Under the pieces are notes generated by a model. It saw nothing but the letters and a program-made list of their open reading frames with translations. It ran no database searches and had not been told where the DNA came from. A stretch of 64,000 nucleotides of DNA, taken from contig JAQOOI010000016.1 of assembly GCA_028554645.1 (NCBI GenBank), forward strand, positions 1,070,176 to 1,134,175, read 5' to 3'. The stretch comes from Omphalotus guepiniiformis. Taxonomy: Eukaryota; Basidiomycota; Agaricomycetes; Agaricales; Omphalotaceae. The position numbers and the translations under genes were made by a program. Below are positions 9,720 through 21,502 of the stretch, in pieces (position 1 is the stretch's first letter; the number at the start of each line of letters is the position of its first letter).

Positions 9720-11096
9720 TGATGAGAATGAATCGGGGAAATGAACTGCTAAAGGGCTAATGAACAAAAACCCAAAAACAACCAAAACAACCAAGTCACT
9801 CGAAAGGTGCGAGTCTGAGGGGGTGTTGTCGAAGGTTCCGCACGACCAAACTTATGGCTTCTTTATTAGAACTTTATATCTTTATCACAAGAACTTTATA
9901 GCTGAGCTTTTAAAATGCACTAAGGCAAAAAGTAGCACAAGACGGTTTTGAACAAGACAGGTGTTCACTGCACAATCACAACCAATTGACCACAAGATCA
10001 AACAACCAATTCCAATAACACAACCAGTTCAATTCAACCAACAATGATCTTTATACAATATCGCAATAAACACCGGACTATAAACAGACCAGGGCAACTT
10101 TATGTTTTTGGTAGGATTTCCCTTCACAGGCACGATTCACGTTATAAAGACGATCCCCAGTGACCCTGTGACTCTATGGTACTCTCCTTGATTTTCTCTC
10201 TCCAGGTTACTGCCCTTTTATACATACTGCCAGTCCAAAATTAATAAAAACGGAAATTATAGCTAAACTGTCCTGTTTTATATATATACCTATATCTGTG
10301 TATGTAGGTTGTAAGTATCTGTGTCAAGTATGTCCATTATTACTTGTATAGATCTATTTTATGAGGCAAAACCTCAAAAATGCGTTTTAATTCCATTATT
10401 TTTATTATAGTCAATATTCAGCCCCTTTATTTCATTTTTACGGATTTCCTTGACATTTCTCGGGCATCCGGGTTCCATAGGATTAATCACCTGATAGAAA
10501 TTATACCCCTCAAAGTATCACATTGTTTCGTTAAAGGAACTCCTTCAATTCAGTAGTATTCCGAGAAATTTTACTGATCGAGTTTTTACACCTCCTAACC
10601 GGTTTCTTGTCAAGCAATTTTCACCGGACAATTAATCGAAGCAAATTTCCTCGATCAACTTTTGTTCCTGGCGATTAATTAAGGAGTAAATACCCCAAAA
10701 CTATTCTAGATCCATTATTTCGACTCTATTTCGCGTCCCATCCATTTTTAGTTTCCGCCGGGTTTTTATTCTTTATTGACCGGAGGAAGATGTTCCCCTA
10801 ATAGTTATATGATGCAATTGACGTTGTGATGTCAGAGTTCTCGTTACGAGATTGGGTGAGTCTGATTCAACAGTGGATGGCTATTGAACAATTCTCTACA
10901 TCACAACTGTACTGACTAGCCTAGAACCTTGATACACATGTTGTACCGTAGGTAATAGAACATGCTTTATTACTCAAATCACAACACATTTTGATTGACA
11001 AGGCGGGCACCTTTCAACCCTCTAATACCTCACTGCAAATGCCTAAAATGATTAATCACCTGGCTTTTAATGCAGATGCCGAAAATCGGCGCATCA
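9720..11096 (-). repeat. 5' LTR of the gypsy element (1,377 bp)
   Basis: On the minus strand the LTR starts TGATGCGCC and ends CTCATCA, giving a TGATG/CATCA terminal inverted repeat. The inner edge is fixed by the adjacent primer site and the outer edge by where identity with the inverted copy at 11472-12851 stops. GCGGT follows on the plus strand at 11097. The unusually long LTR is AT-rich. Confidence 0.85.
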
Positions 11097-11471
11097 GCGG
11101 TGGGTAGCGATATTGCTATGGGTGATGATGAACCCCCCTCTATTGCAGATTCCACTACTAACACCACAGTAGGTCACAACCCTACCCCGAACAATCTTGC
11201 TCTTTTGCTAAAACTATGTACCTCGCTTCAGACTCTCGACCTCGTGGCAGTTGAAGAGGTTACACGTGTTGCTCCTTTTACTCTGAAGGTTGAGCCTAGC
11301 GTCGTGGCGGTTAAAAGGGTACAACCACGACCCTTTCTACAAATGTTATGCTGACTTAATGCTCCTTTCATAGCCTCACGCATCGACTAATCACCCTGTA
11401 AGATATCTCCACTTCTCTGAGATACCACACATGCTTATTACTTCACGGCAATACCTTAAGGCAGTTGCTGC
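11097..11471. other. 375 bp spacer between two inverted LTRs
   Basis: This unique-looking stretch separates the head-to-head LTRs. It contains an open plus frame (to the stop at 11352-11354) of about 85 codons from the LTR edge and a short internal near-repeat (GTGGCAGTTGAAGAGG near 11243 and GTGGCGGTTAAAAGGG near 11304). I cannot assign it to the element interior or to host DNA. Confidence 0.4.
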
Positions 11472-12851
11472 TGATGCGCCGATTTTCGGCACCTGCATTA
11501 AAAGCCAGGTGATTAATCATTTTAGGCATTTGCAGTGAGGTATTAGAGGGTTGAAAGGTGCCCGCCTTGTCAATCAAAATGTGTTGTGATTTGAGTAATA
11601 AAGCATGTTCAATTACCTACGATACAACATGTGTATCAAGGTTCTAGGCTAGTCAGTACAGTTGTGATGTAGAGAATTGTTCAATAGCCATCCACTGTTG
11701 AATCAGACTCACCCAATCTCGTAACGAGAACTCTGACATCACAATGTCAATTGCACCATATAGTTATTAGGGGAACATCTTCCTCCGGTCAATAAAGATT
11801 AAAAACCCGGCGGAAACTAAAAATAGATGGAACGTGAAATAGAGTCGAAATAATGGATCTAGAATAGTTTTGGGGTATTTACTCCTTAATTAATCGCCAG
11901 GAACAAAAGTTGATCGAGGAAATTTGCTTTGATTAATTGTCTGGTGAAAATTGCTTGACAAGAAACTGGTTAGGAGGTGTAAAAAACTTGATCAGTAAAA
12001 TTTCTCGGAATACTACTGAATTGAAGGAGTTCCTTTAACAAAACAATGTGATACTTTGAGGGGTATAATTTCTATCAGGTGATTAATCCTATGGAACCCG
12101 GATGCCCGAGAAATGTCAAGGAAATCCGTAAAAATGAGATAAAGGGGCTGAATATTGCCTACAATAAAAATAATGGAATTAAAATACATTTTGGAGGTTT
12201 GCCTCATAAAATAAGATCTATAACAAGTAATAATGGACATACTTGACACAGATACTTACAACCTACATACACGGATATAGGTATATATATAAAACAGGAC
12301 AGTTTAGCTATAATTTCTGTTTTTATTAAGTTTGGACTGGCAGTATGTATAAAAGGGCAGTAACTTGGAGAGAGAAAACGCAGGAGAGTACCATAGAGTC
12401 ACAGGGTCACTGGGGATTGTCTTTATAACGTGAATCGTGCCTGTGAAGGGAAATCCTACCAAAAAACATAAAGTTGCCCTGGTCTGTTTATAGTCCGGTG
12501 TTTATTGCGATATTTTATAAAGATCATTGTTGGTTGAATTGAACTGGTTGTGTTATTGGAATTGGTTGTTTGATCTTGTGGTCAATTGGTTGTGATTGTG
12601 CAGTGAACACCTGCCTTGTTCAAAACCGTCTTGTGCTACTTTTTGCCTTAGTGCATTTTAAAAGCTCAACCATAAAGTCCTTGTGATAAAGATATAAAGT
12701 TCTAATAAAGAAGCCATAAGTTTGGTCGTGCGGAACCTTCGACAACGCCCCCTCAGACTTGCACCTTTCGAGTGACCTGGTTGTTTTGGTTGTTTTTGGG
12801 TTTTTGTTCATTAGCCCTTTAGCAGTTCATTGCCCCATTTCATTCTCATCA
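11472..12851 (+). repeat. Inverted second copy of the gypsy LTR (1,380 bp)
   Basis: It begins TGATGCGCC at 11472 and ends CTCATCA at 12851, and matches the reverse complement of 9720-11096 over its whole length with scattered substitutions. No primer site or internal sequence adjoins it, so by itself it looks like a solo LTR. The flanks are GCTGC on the left and GCGGT on the right, which is not a target duplication. It cuts the gag frame of the next element. Confidence 0.85.
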
Positions 12852-13534
12852 GCGGTCTTAGTAAAGTGCTTAAGGAATGGTCGTAGGGTATTCCTCATTC
12901 TTAATACATCTTTGAAATCTTCCATTGTTATATTCTTGTACTTCTTTGCGGCTCTTTCAAATTTTGCAAAGGAGAAAGTTCCCTCATCAGATCCTCCATC
13001 ATAACTCTTCAAAATCTTGTCGCGGAACTCGATAAACGTCCCTCCGTCTTTCTCATACGTAGGCAACACCTTCCACTGTTCTCTTATAGTTGCTGGTAGG
13101 TAACGCAATGCGACTGATTTCTTATCCGCTTCTTCCTCTATTTTGAAATCTTGGATAATATCCTCAATCTCTCCCAGATAGTCTCTGACATTGTCTACAT
13201 CGTGATCGCGACGCAAATCTGGCGCTCCATGTTCTCTTCTCCTTGGAATCTTATCCATAGCTGGCATTTTTATGATATTTTCTTGAATTATAGGTAAAAT
13301 AGGTGCAGAGTTCGGTGAAATATGTAAATCAAATAGAAGTGTGTGGACTTCGGATATTTCCTCATCCGAATGAGAATGTCTATCAATAGTTGGTGGGACT
13401 ACTGAGTTTTGACGCGACGGTGGGTCTGGCCTAGGAAACTGGATTGAAGTACCTTCTCCGTAATCAGATAGTTCTTCGTCAAAGTTCCGCGACTGTCTAA
13501 TACTCAAATCTTCCGTGTCAACTATGTTAATCAA
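12852..13534 (-). pseudogene. Gag fragment of a second gypsy element
   Basis: A minus-strand open frame of about 228 codons stops being element sequence exactly where the inverted LTR starts. The C-terminal half has a Gag-like helical pattern (RYLPATIREQWKVL, FIEFRDKILKSYDGG, FAKFERAAKKYKNI), and the N-terminal half is acidic and Pro/Ser-rich. The frame starts without an ATG near 13534. The zinc knuckle and all of pol are absent. The primer site and LTR upstream at 13756 onward show it belonged to a relative of the element at 2392-11096. Confidence 0.7.
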
Positions 13535-13755
13535 TCCTCAGGGTTGAGCAACAACTTCAGAATGTGACTTCCTGTAGCTACTGACTCTTTTGATTGCCTT
13601 TGCACGGGCTAACGACTCTCTGGTATTCTCTACCATTGAAGGCCATGAACTTTGTCTAGACATTTTGTCTGATTGTTGGTTAGACAACCGTGACTATTAC
13701 TCTTCGGTCTTGTACGAAACCTACAACACTTCACTTAGCTTATTAATCAGAAACC

Positions 13756-13773
13756 CCTCGCAGTGGGCTCCAG
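13756..13773 (-). other. Primer binding site of the second gypsy element
   Basis: The minus strand reads TGGAGCCCACTGCGAGGG, differing from the site at 9700-9717 by one transition. It is again two bases from a TGATG-type LTR edge. Confidence 0.7.
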
Positions 13774-13775
13774 AT

Positions 13776-14762
13776 GATGTGCTTGGTATGGGGTATGAAT
13801 GAGAAGAGGTGCTAGCTAACTCAAATGAATCTACCAAGCACTCAAAACACACACAAAACACACAAAGACTTTTAAGTTCATGGGGTTTGGAGGACTAACA
13901 AACTCAGTGAAGCGAATAAGGTTTTTGTAAGAGGAGCTCGGAGACACAGTCAAAACCGACGTGGCACAGATAACTCTATGCTACACACCACACAAACAAA
14001 CTAACACGTAACTGAACAAATCACCGTGACCAGTGACTACAAACAATACAACAACCAGACGATTGTTGGGAGATGCCAGACGACTTCTCACTTAGTGGAG
14101 TTGATTATAGGAGGATTTCAGAACTGCCAGACAACGAGTTCAACAAGTGACCAGACAATCCACTCTTATTCACACTACACACACAGGCTCCGCGGTACCA
14201 GATGATTCCGCTTGTAAACACTTAGGCACACTGACTTATAAACTTAACGCGACAGTTAACACTTTAAAACTTTCTAATCACTCAGAGGGACTTAAGCTTT
14301 TCCACACACAAATGCTATTAGCTCTATGGGGGGGCTCGGGAACCTGTCCTTCCTTGCCCAGGCTCTATTTCTTATATACAGTATTTCTATTTATGTAGTA
14401 CACACAAATGTCGCGATACTTGACAGTTACGAGTGATATGATGCATATGGTGCACCACGTAAGGTAGAGATGAAGTATAGTACACGGGAACAGGGTATCC
14501 TATATCGGTTTATAATCTTGCCGCTTTTAGAAAGTATCGTGGTAGTTCGCTAGCACTGTATCTCCTTACGTGTTCTACTTCCGCGTCGTCGGAAGTACTT
14601 CGTGTTACATCGTACGTCTAGACCCTTCTGTGGCTCAACAGTGGTCATTAGATATGACTAGCACACGGAGCTACTGCTACCTGGTTTCTAAGTCTGGCCC
14701 TCTGAGTAGTGCCGCGGTACTTTGTTACCTACGCGTTGGTTTATACAGTATTGGGGCCATCA
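13776..14762 (-). repeat. LTR of the second gypsy element, outer end uncertain
   Basis: The inner edge is TGATGTGC at 13776 on the plus strand. An outer edge ending CATCA at 14758-14762 would give a matching terminal inverted repeat and a 987 bp LTR, but no second copy exists in the window to prove it; the true end may lie anywhere up to about 14960, where copia gag sequence begins. No gene is supported within. Confidence 0.5.
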
Positions 14763-14962
14763 AGTTATACACATCGGACCTTAGAACAAGTGCCACGACA
14801 CTTTACTTGAGTGCATACTTAGGTAATACCTACACTGAGAAGACCTATTTAGTGCCGTTCTACAGTCTTGTACACCCTTGTACACGTATACTGGTGGTTG
14901 AATGTGCATAATACACCGCGGAACTTAGGGCTATACAGCGTACTTAGTAGGTTTGTACTGGA

Positions 14963-15333
14963 GTGATCAATCCTGCGAGGCCAAAAATGGTAGTGGTATT
15001 CCTGTGGTCATATCAACAACCACCACCAAATTCATTTGCTCCAACTGTAATCGTTCTGGACATTCAGATAAGTGATGCTGGGCTGTGGGTGGCGGAATGG
15101 AAGGAAAGGGGCCTAAGTGGTATAAGGCCCCGAAGGGAAAGGAGCCGGTTGCTACAGATTCCACCTCCTCTATGCCTAACACTGCATCTATGTCAACCCC
15201 TACTGCTGCAGCGATCATCAACATTACTCCTATTGAGACCTTTGCATTGGGTGCAGGTATAGGCAAGGGTAGATGTTTGGTGTCACCTTCTTGTTCCCAA
15301 GCTCACTGGTCAAGGTTTTCCCTTAGACTGTGA
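14963..15333 (+). pseudogene. Copia gag C-terminus with broken zinc knuckle
   Basis: In the frame through 15037 the zinc knuckle reads C-SN-C-NRSG-H-SDK-stop-C: cysteines at 15037 and 15046, histidine at 15061, and the last cysteine at 15076. A TGA at 15073-15075 falls inside the motif. The following residues are basic (GPKWYKAPKGKEP) and then Ser/Thr-rich, as in copia gag linkers. The frame then runs towards the protease. The N-terminal two thirds of Gag are lost. Confidence 0.65.
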
Positions 15334-15351
15334 AGGGAAGATACTGGACTG

Positions 15352-18300
15352 GTGATGGACGGACTGGAATTAGACACACCTCTCGCCTGTACTGTACACA
15401 TTGTGCCTACCCCGCATACCATGCCTACTTATCTGGATAGTGGTGCCACCGTGCACTGTTTTGCCCATTGTGCATATTTCTCCGCATATAAGGAAGATCA
15501 CATTGTTGGGAATACACCGGATCATCCTTTCAAGGTTGTTGGACTGGGAACCGTGCACCTGAATATTAAGCTTCGCAATGGGAAAGTTCATCAAGTGGTA
15601 TTGCCAGCTGTTCATACCCCTTCATTTAACATGAATCTAATTTCATTGCTGGCTTTGGACGTCCTCGGTTTTTGTGGAACTTGGGGAGGATCAGTCTTAA
15701 CTGTTGTACATTCAAAGTCTCAGCAGGTCATACTCGAGGGGACCTTCTCTCACACCAATGGATCTAGCTCTCTATACACCATTGACGTTGTTCAAGACAT
15801 TATTGCTGCTGTTGCCGGTAGTCGTTCGCTGCACAAACCTGTTGGTCTGGAGATATGGCACGGGAGATTCAGTCATGCTGACATTCAAACAATTTTGAGA
15901 CTGGCGGATGGAAATCTGATCGATGGTCTATCAATTACAGACCGTAAGGTCAATGGTCTTTGCGAGGACTGTGTCTTCGGCAAGATATCTCGTCGTCCAT
16001 TTGACAATGTTGTTTCACATGGGTCAGAGCCTCTTAAACGCGTACATCTAGATCTTTGGGGACGATCACGGACAAAGAGTAGAGGGAGAGCTTGGTATAT
16101 GATGCTCTGTGCAGATGGGGGCACATCTATATGGATCTCTTACTTTTTGGACAGCAAGGATGCTGGAATGGTGCTAGCAACTTTTAGAAAGTTCCATGTC
16201 ATGGCGGAGAACTAGACTGGTTGCCGGCTGAAGATTGTACGGTTTGATAAAGGTCACGAGTTTGACAATGTATTATTCCTAGCATATCTCAACGAACATG
16301 GGATTCTTTATGAACGAATTCCCAAAGCTTCCTCAGCTGCGAACGGACATGTAGAACGTGCCAACCAGACGGTTATTGAGGGAGCTCGTACTCAGCTCAA
16401 AGACACTTACATGAATGGTGGGCTGAATTGGTGGCAGCTCACTGTTACGTACGTGGGTTTCTTCCTTCCTCTCGCCATCCCGATGTTGTCCCCTGGGCCA
16501 AGTGGTTCTGTGTTGGCCATAAACTCAATGTCTTGCATCTACAATGGTGGGGTAGTGATGTTTGGGTGAAAGATTTGGATAGGGTGGCTGGGAAATTGGG
16601 CAGGCAGGGTTGGAAAGGCGTGATGGTGGGGTATATGGACCGAAGAGGATATCAGGTATTTGACCCTTCGTGTAACGCTGTTTTTGAGGTGCGAGACATA
16701 GTGTTCGAGGAGGGCGCCACACACCGGACGCGATGTTCTAAATTCAATGTTGATGATTCACTAGTCAACGCGGAGTCCCGTGTACCTTCGCTTACCGACG
16801 TTGATATTCCTGTTGGCGACGAAAATGCTCCTGCATCGTCTGCAGTTTTTCAACAACTTGACATTCGTGTTGAAGACCTTCCCCAGGTTCTTCCTAATGA
16901 TCCTGTTGCTCCTCCTGTTGCTCCTCGTAGATCTACCCGTATTACTTGTCCTTCTGCAGCTGAAGTTTGGCACCAGGAGTATACCGAACGTGAGGATCTT
17001 GAGCGTGAGGCTGGGGCAGAGTGGGCTCAGGACAATGCTCGCCCCGCTGCCAACCTTGTTGATGTCAGTGACTTACCCAATCCTATGCTACCTGATCTGT
17101 CTCTCTCTGACCCTATTGCTCTTGCGAGTCTTGTCAAAGGCGGTGGCTCAGTTCATATACCTCGATCATATGAGGAAGCAATGCAGAATGCGGACTTTTG
17201 GTACCCTGCAATGAAGGCCGAGATTGCAAACCTTGAAGATTGTGGTTGCTGGGATCTGGTGGATTTGCCGGAAGGGGCACATTGTGTGGATGGAATGTGG
17301 GTGTATGATGTCAAGGTAGATGGTAATGGCAACATCATCAAGCCGAAGGCTCGTTATGTTGGTCGTGGTGATTCACCAGTCCCGGGCGTTGACTTTGATA
17401 AGGGTTGGGCAATGGTAGCGCAGCTGGAGTCGGTTAGAATGACGATGGCTGTTGCAGCGGTGAAGCGGTTGAAGGTTCGGCAATTTGATTTTTCTGCGGC
17501 CTACTTAAATGGTGTCATGGATCAACCTATGTATATGTGACGACCCAAGGGCTTCATCAAGCAGGGGGAGGAGACAAAGGTGTGCCTGATGAAACGGCCA
17601 TTGTATGGGTTTGTTCAATCAGGTCATATCTGGTTCAAAACACTTCAAAGAGGTTACGAGGATCTAGGATTTTATTCTTCAAAGGCTGATCCATGCATAC
17701 GCTCCCATCAAAATTCTGATGGTTCATACTCTGTCATTACAACTCACACTGACAACGTTTTCAGTGTGTCATCTACGAGTTCGGAGGCTGACAAGGTGGT
17801 GAAGGAATTTGTGGAGAAGTGGGACTTGAAGGAAGTGGACGCGTTGAATCTATTGCTGGGGCTGACAGTTGAAAAGTTTCCGAACAGTGACATTGCTATA
17901 TCTCAAACGGCTTACTTTGAAAAGGTTCTACGACACTTTGGTCTATGGGATTTATATCCACTTGACACTCTGTTACGTCCGCGTGTACAATTCAAAACAC
18001 GAGATGAACCACTGTCTAGCGATGAAGTCATGTTTATGAAGGATAAACCCTTCTGACCATTGCTGGGTTGCATGTTATGGAGGAGTTCAGGTACACATCC
18101 AGATATCTCTTATGCTTGTAGCGTTTTAGGGCAGGTACAGGTGAATCCTGTGCCTGAACATTGGGAGCTGTTAGTGGGACTTTGCAGGTACATTCAGGAA
18201 ACATTAGACTATGGTCTACGGTACAGGTATTTGGACAGATCAGGAGTGGAGGGCAAAGGTGTTAAACCGGAGGGATTTGTAGATGCGGATTGGGCAGGAT

Positions 18301-18761
18301 GTGCAAATACTCGACGCTCAACGTCAGGATATGTCTTTTTCATGGGTGGTTCACTGGTATCATGGTCATCTAAATGACAGATCATGGTGCTGTCTTCCAC
18401 GGAGGCAGAATATATTTCTCTCACTAGAGCCGCTCAGCAGGTAATGTGGATGAAGTCCTGGCTGGACGAGATTAACCTTCCTGAGGATTTCCCCTTTGAA
18501 CTTTGCGGTGATAACCTGGGGTCTATCAGCCTGATGGAGACTACTAAAGCTCATGGACTATCCAAACATCTCAATATCTGTTGGCACTACATCCGTGATT
18601 GCGTTCATGACAATCATATCAAGGTCACCCATGTTTCCTCACAGGACAATTTGGCTGATATTCTGATGAAGGCCTTACCGAAATCTACGCACCGCACACT
18701 CGTGACGAAGTTGGGTTTGGATTGGAGAAGGCATGAGGCCAGGGAGAGTGTTGAGAAGTAA
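15352..18761 (+). pseudogene. Copia Pol with four in-frame stops
   Basis: Domains in order: protease DSGA (YLDSGATVH near 15436); GAG-pre-integrase WHGRFSH with CEDCVFGK; integrase with catalytic Asp residues in HLDLWG and RFDKGHEF and Glu in ANGHVERANQ; reverse transcriptase from SYEEAMQNADFW to the YLNGVMDQP segment and the palm; RNase H with DADWAGC and SSTEAEYISL. Stops are TAG at 16213-16215, TGA at 17538-17540, TGA at 18054-18056 and TGA at 18375-18377. Each becomes a family-typical residue (Gln, Arg, Arg, Arg) if a single T is read back as C. At the polymerase active site the sequence reads THTDNVF where copia elements normally have YVDD, so a catalytic Asp is also altered. No function is expected. 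Confidence 0.85.
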
Positions 18762-18790
18762 GGATGTTAGTATGATGGATATGGACATTA

Positions 18791-19070
18791 GCGGACGATC
18801 ACTCTGACGGTTTGGCTCATGCCTGTCCGGAGGATGTGGAATTCCTTTTCTTTTATTTGAATTATTCTTTCGATACTTATTGGATGTTTTGACAGTATCA
18901 TCCTCAGTCGTTTGCATACTATCAACTGAGGCAGACGATCGCTCTGACAGTTTGGCTCATGCCTGTGCGGAGGATGCGGAATTCCTTTTCTTTGATTTGA
19001 ATTATTCTTTCAATACTTATTGGATGTTTTGACAGTATCACCCTCAGTCGTTTGCATACTATCAACTGAG
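18791..19070. repeat. Two tandem copies of a 140 bp unit
   Basis: The units 18791-18930 and 18931-19070 are the same length and differ at about nine positions, mostly transitions. Both end ATCAACTGAG. They start 30 bp after the copia RNase H stop and may be a duplicated 3' untranslated or LTR segment. Confidence 0.8.
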
Positions 19071-19969
19071 GTTCTTACTTACAACGTCTACACAGCTTCT
19101 ATACTGTAATTAAAGCAAAAGTATGGTTTCCAATTTGGTATAAAGAACATGACAAAGAAATAAAGGAGTCTCTGAGAGAGTATGGTAGTCTATGTCACGG
19201 ATTGTCACAATCATGTGGGGTTGGCGGGCCCTACCTTATGTACTCTCAGTTCCAATTGCTCAATTTGCCGCTCTTGGTGTTTTATAAAGCAGTCCAAGTA
19301 TGTATAATGACTAGGCTGTTTATCTTTTGATTGTGAAGCTTGGCCTTCTGGCAGTGTATGTACCCTATGATTTTGAGAAGTGCATAAAGTGTACATTGTC
19401 CACTTTTCAGCTATATAGTATGTAGAGTGCACATTTGTTGAATACATCCATGTATCCCTTCAACTTTGATTTCAATTAATACACAGGCGGCATCAGAAAT
19501 TACGCAATTTGATGGAACGACTTGTTTTGGCTTGCAGCCACCCGAAAAACAACCCAAAAGCCTGACCTGCTGCAAGCGGACCAGCAGGTTCTATTTCTCT
19601 CACAAGCAGTTTCCTCTTTAGTCAAATCTAAGTGAAATCAAAGAGTTTTATTAGATAATACACTAATATGGTGATGGTGAGCTTGTCGTTTCAGCAAAAA
19701 AAGCGGACAAGCGGTGGTGGTGGGCAAAACCTGCGAGCAACGCGGGTAGCTGACTAAGCCAGTCACTAAAAGTAACCGGTCAGAAGATGCGTGTTGACGC
19801 GCGGTTCAATGTGTTCGACGCCGTCGACCTTCTTGTCTTTGTCTACCATTGTCAGTCAACATTGAGGGTGGGGATCAGTTGTGATTGGGGTAATGTTACA
19901 CAGTATCTAGCCAAACTAGTGCTGAACTATGTAAGTAACGAGAAATACTATGTCAATTCCATACTATCA
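19071..19969. other. Stretch without a supported gene
   Basis: Only short frames occur and none shows a domain or a convincing splice pattern. It separates the copia remnant from the 3' end of the interrupted minus-strand gene. Confidence 0.4.
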
Positions 19970-21497
19970 TTACTCCATCATCTCCTCATCTTCCTCCTCA
20001 TGCCAAGCTTCAATCACCACGACATCAGTACTTAAGCTTGCTTCTGATGTAGAAGGCTCTTCAGGTATGTCTCCAAGGTCCTTGATGAGATGTAGATGGG
20101 CTTCAAAGGCCTCCTCCAGTGCAGCCTGTTTCTCAGCCACCCGGGTCAAATGAGATTTCTTGGGAATAGAAAGCTTTGAGCCCCAGAGGCGACAGAACTT
20201 GTCAAGCTGGATATCGAGCTTTTTCCCCGTCATTCCCTTCTCCCTAATCTGGTCAATTGATGTAATTAATTCAGTTGAATCTAGAGTCCGCGTTATTTCC
20301 CTTTCCTTCTCTAACCTCGCCGCTTTCTTTGCTCTCTTCATCTCCACCATTCTCACCTCAAATCTTGCTTGCTCTTGCCGCCGTTCTTTCTCTAGACCCA
20401 CCGCGTCAAGTTTACGAGCCATACCTAGGACCCAGAAATGATCCTCCTCTGTGAAGAATGTGTCAACAAATGTTCGTGTTTCATTTCTCACAAACATTGC
20501 AGATGCATTGTGAGCATGTAGCGTGGATGTAGGATTCTCCCTCGCGTACACGCAATACACTCCCAAGGCTCCCTCATTGCAGTCGTTTGTTGGATTGAGA
20601 AATACACGGGATTTCTCGTCATCATTCATTCCATCAATTAATCCTCCCGGCACATATTCTGATGAGAATCTGATCCACGTTGCCAGTGCCCCCTTCAAGA
20701 AACAAACAAAGATCTCCTTCAAGTGTGGTAGCTTTCCCTCCTCAACCATAACTCAAATTGATTCCACAACTTCTGGACGCTCGAACTCCTTTCCATCAAA
20801 TGTGCTCTCGACGTAGCATCTGGCTGTAAATCCAAGCAGCATCTCGGGCTCTTCGATTAGGCGCTCGCAATGCTCTCTTCGCTCGACATGCAATGGCCCC
20901 AGATCAAGAGCATTAAGAGCTTGGTCTTCAGGAGCACGAACAAGCCGCATATAGGGATGAGTGATAACCTGTTGGTACAGCACTAATACTGCAAGCTCCG
21001 TAAGTGTAGCTGTGTCATGTAACGTGTTATAGACATTAAGCTTGATGTTTGTCCAGGAGTCTGTTGCCTTCTTGGTCTTGATATGATCAAGAAACTTTAT
21101 GTACATTTCGAGACGTGACAATAGCTCTCCACCTGCTTCTCCGTGGCTTCCGAATCTCGTGTTATTGGTCTGAGGAAATCACTTGATGCTGGTATCAAGC
21201 TCGTGGCTGAGAAAGATAAGGTGCGAATCACCCTGTCCTTTCTTGTCATAGTGATTGTTGAAGATAGCACCAGCCAGGGCAACACACTTTGCACCACCAC
21301 ACGTCGATGCTGTCAGAGCGGCAAGCTCAGGCTCGGTAGGGGTTTTATTACAATATTCGGGTGTGATGATGTTCCGAACAGCTTCAGTGTTTGCCTTATT
21401 GGCAAGAGGGATTGGACCTGGTAGGCGCAGCTCAGTCCAAGCTGCCATCATAGCTGCATTACCACCCTTGAAGCTGTTCTGGTCTTTGTGCATACAG
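19970..21497 (-). pseudogene. 3' half of an interrupted multicopy-family gene
   Basis: The minus strand encodes, in order, CMHKDQNSFKGGNAAMMAAW (from 21497), an AGAIFNNHYDKKGQGD segment near 21240-21280, a block at 21121-20753 (YNTLHDTATLTELAVLVLYQQVITHPYMRLVR, DLGPLHVERREHC), and a block at 20749-19970 (LPHLKEIFVCFLKGALATWIRFSSEYVPGGLID, PTNDCNEGALGVYCVYARENP, then a charged helical region and an acidic tail). I recall this succession from a large, unnamed agaricomycete protein family found in many copies per genome; its role is unknown to me. A TGA near 20750 and a frame change near 21150-21180 break it. The 5' half lies at 27779-29238, beyond the inserted chromovirus. Confidence 0.7.
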
Positions 21498-21502
21498 CAC
21501 CC
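21498..21502. repeat. Target site duplication CACCC, left
   Basis: CACCC directly precedes the left LTR and is repeated directly after the right LTR at 27774-27778. It is part of the interrupted host codons (Thr-Gly-Cys). Confidence 0.9.

Larger units (their letters stand above)
2392..11096 (-). mobile_element. Ty3/gypsy-type LTR retrotransposon, 3' LTR not found
   Basis: Reading on the minus strand, the order is 5' LTR (11096 to 9720), tRNA-type primer site, gag, aspartic protease, reverse transcriptase/RNase H, and integrase ending at 2392. RT before integrase defines the Ty3/gypsy order. The frames are long and nearly intact, yet no polypurine tract or LTR copy follows the integrase stop; host-like DNA with a spliced gene begins within 156 bp. 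The coding part is strongly CpG-poor and encodes arginine mostly with AGA/AGG. The base directly outside the 5' LTR is GCGGT (11097-11101), the likely target duplication, but its partner is not visible at the other end. The element therefore appears 3'-truncated. Confidence 0.85.
14963..18761 (+). mobile_element. 5'-truncated, degenerate Ty1/copia retrotransposon
   Basis: The order gag zinc knuckle, protease, GAG-pre-integrase, integrase, reverse transcriptase, RNase H is that of Ty1/copia. Everything upstream of the zinc knuckle region, including the 5' LTR and most of gag, is missing, and no LTR is recognised downstream. At least five in-frame stops are present in otherwise well-preserved coding sequence. 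Confidence 0.88.

Noticed and set aside
9720..12851. A foldback element or MITE with 1.38 kb terminal inverted repeats
   Set aside because: The left arm is directly joined to a primer site and gag, which shows the arms are LTRs of a retrotransposon.
14570..14911. A 113-codon plus-strand gene upstream of the copia element
   Set aside because: It lies in the probable LTR of the second gypsy element and has no domain or codon pattern supporting it.
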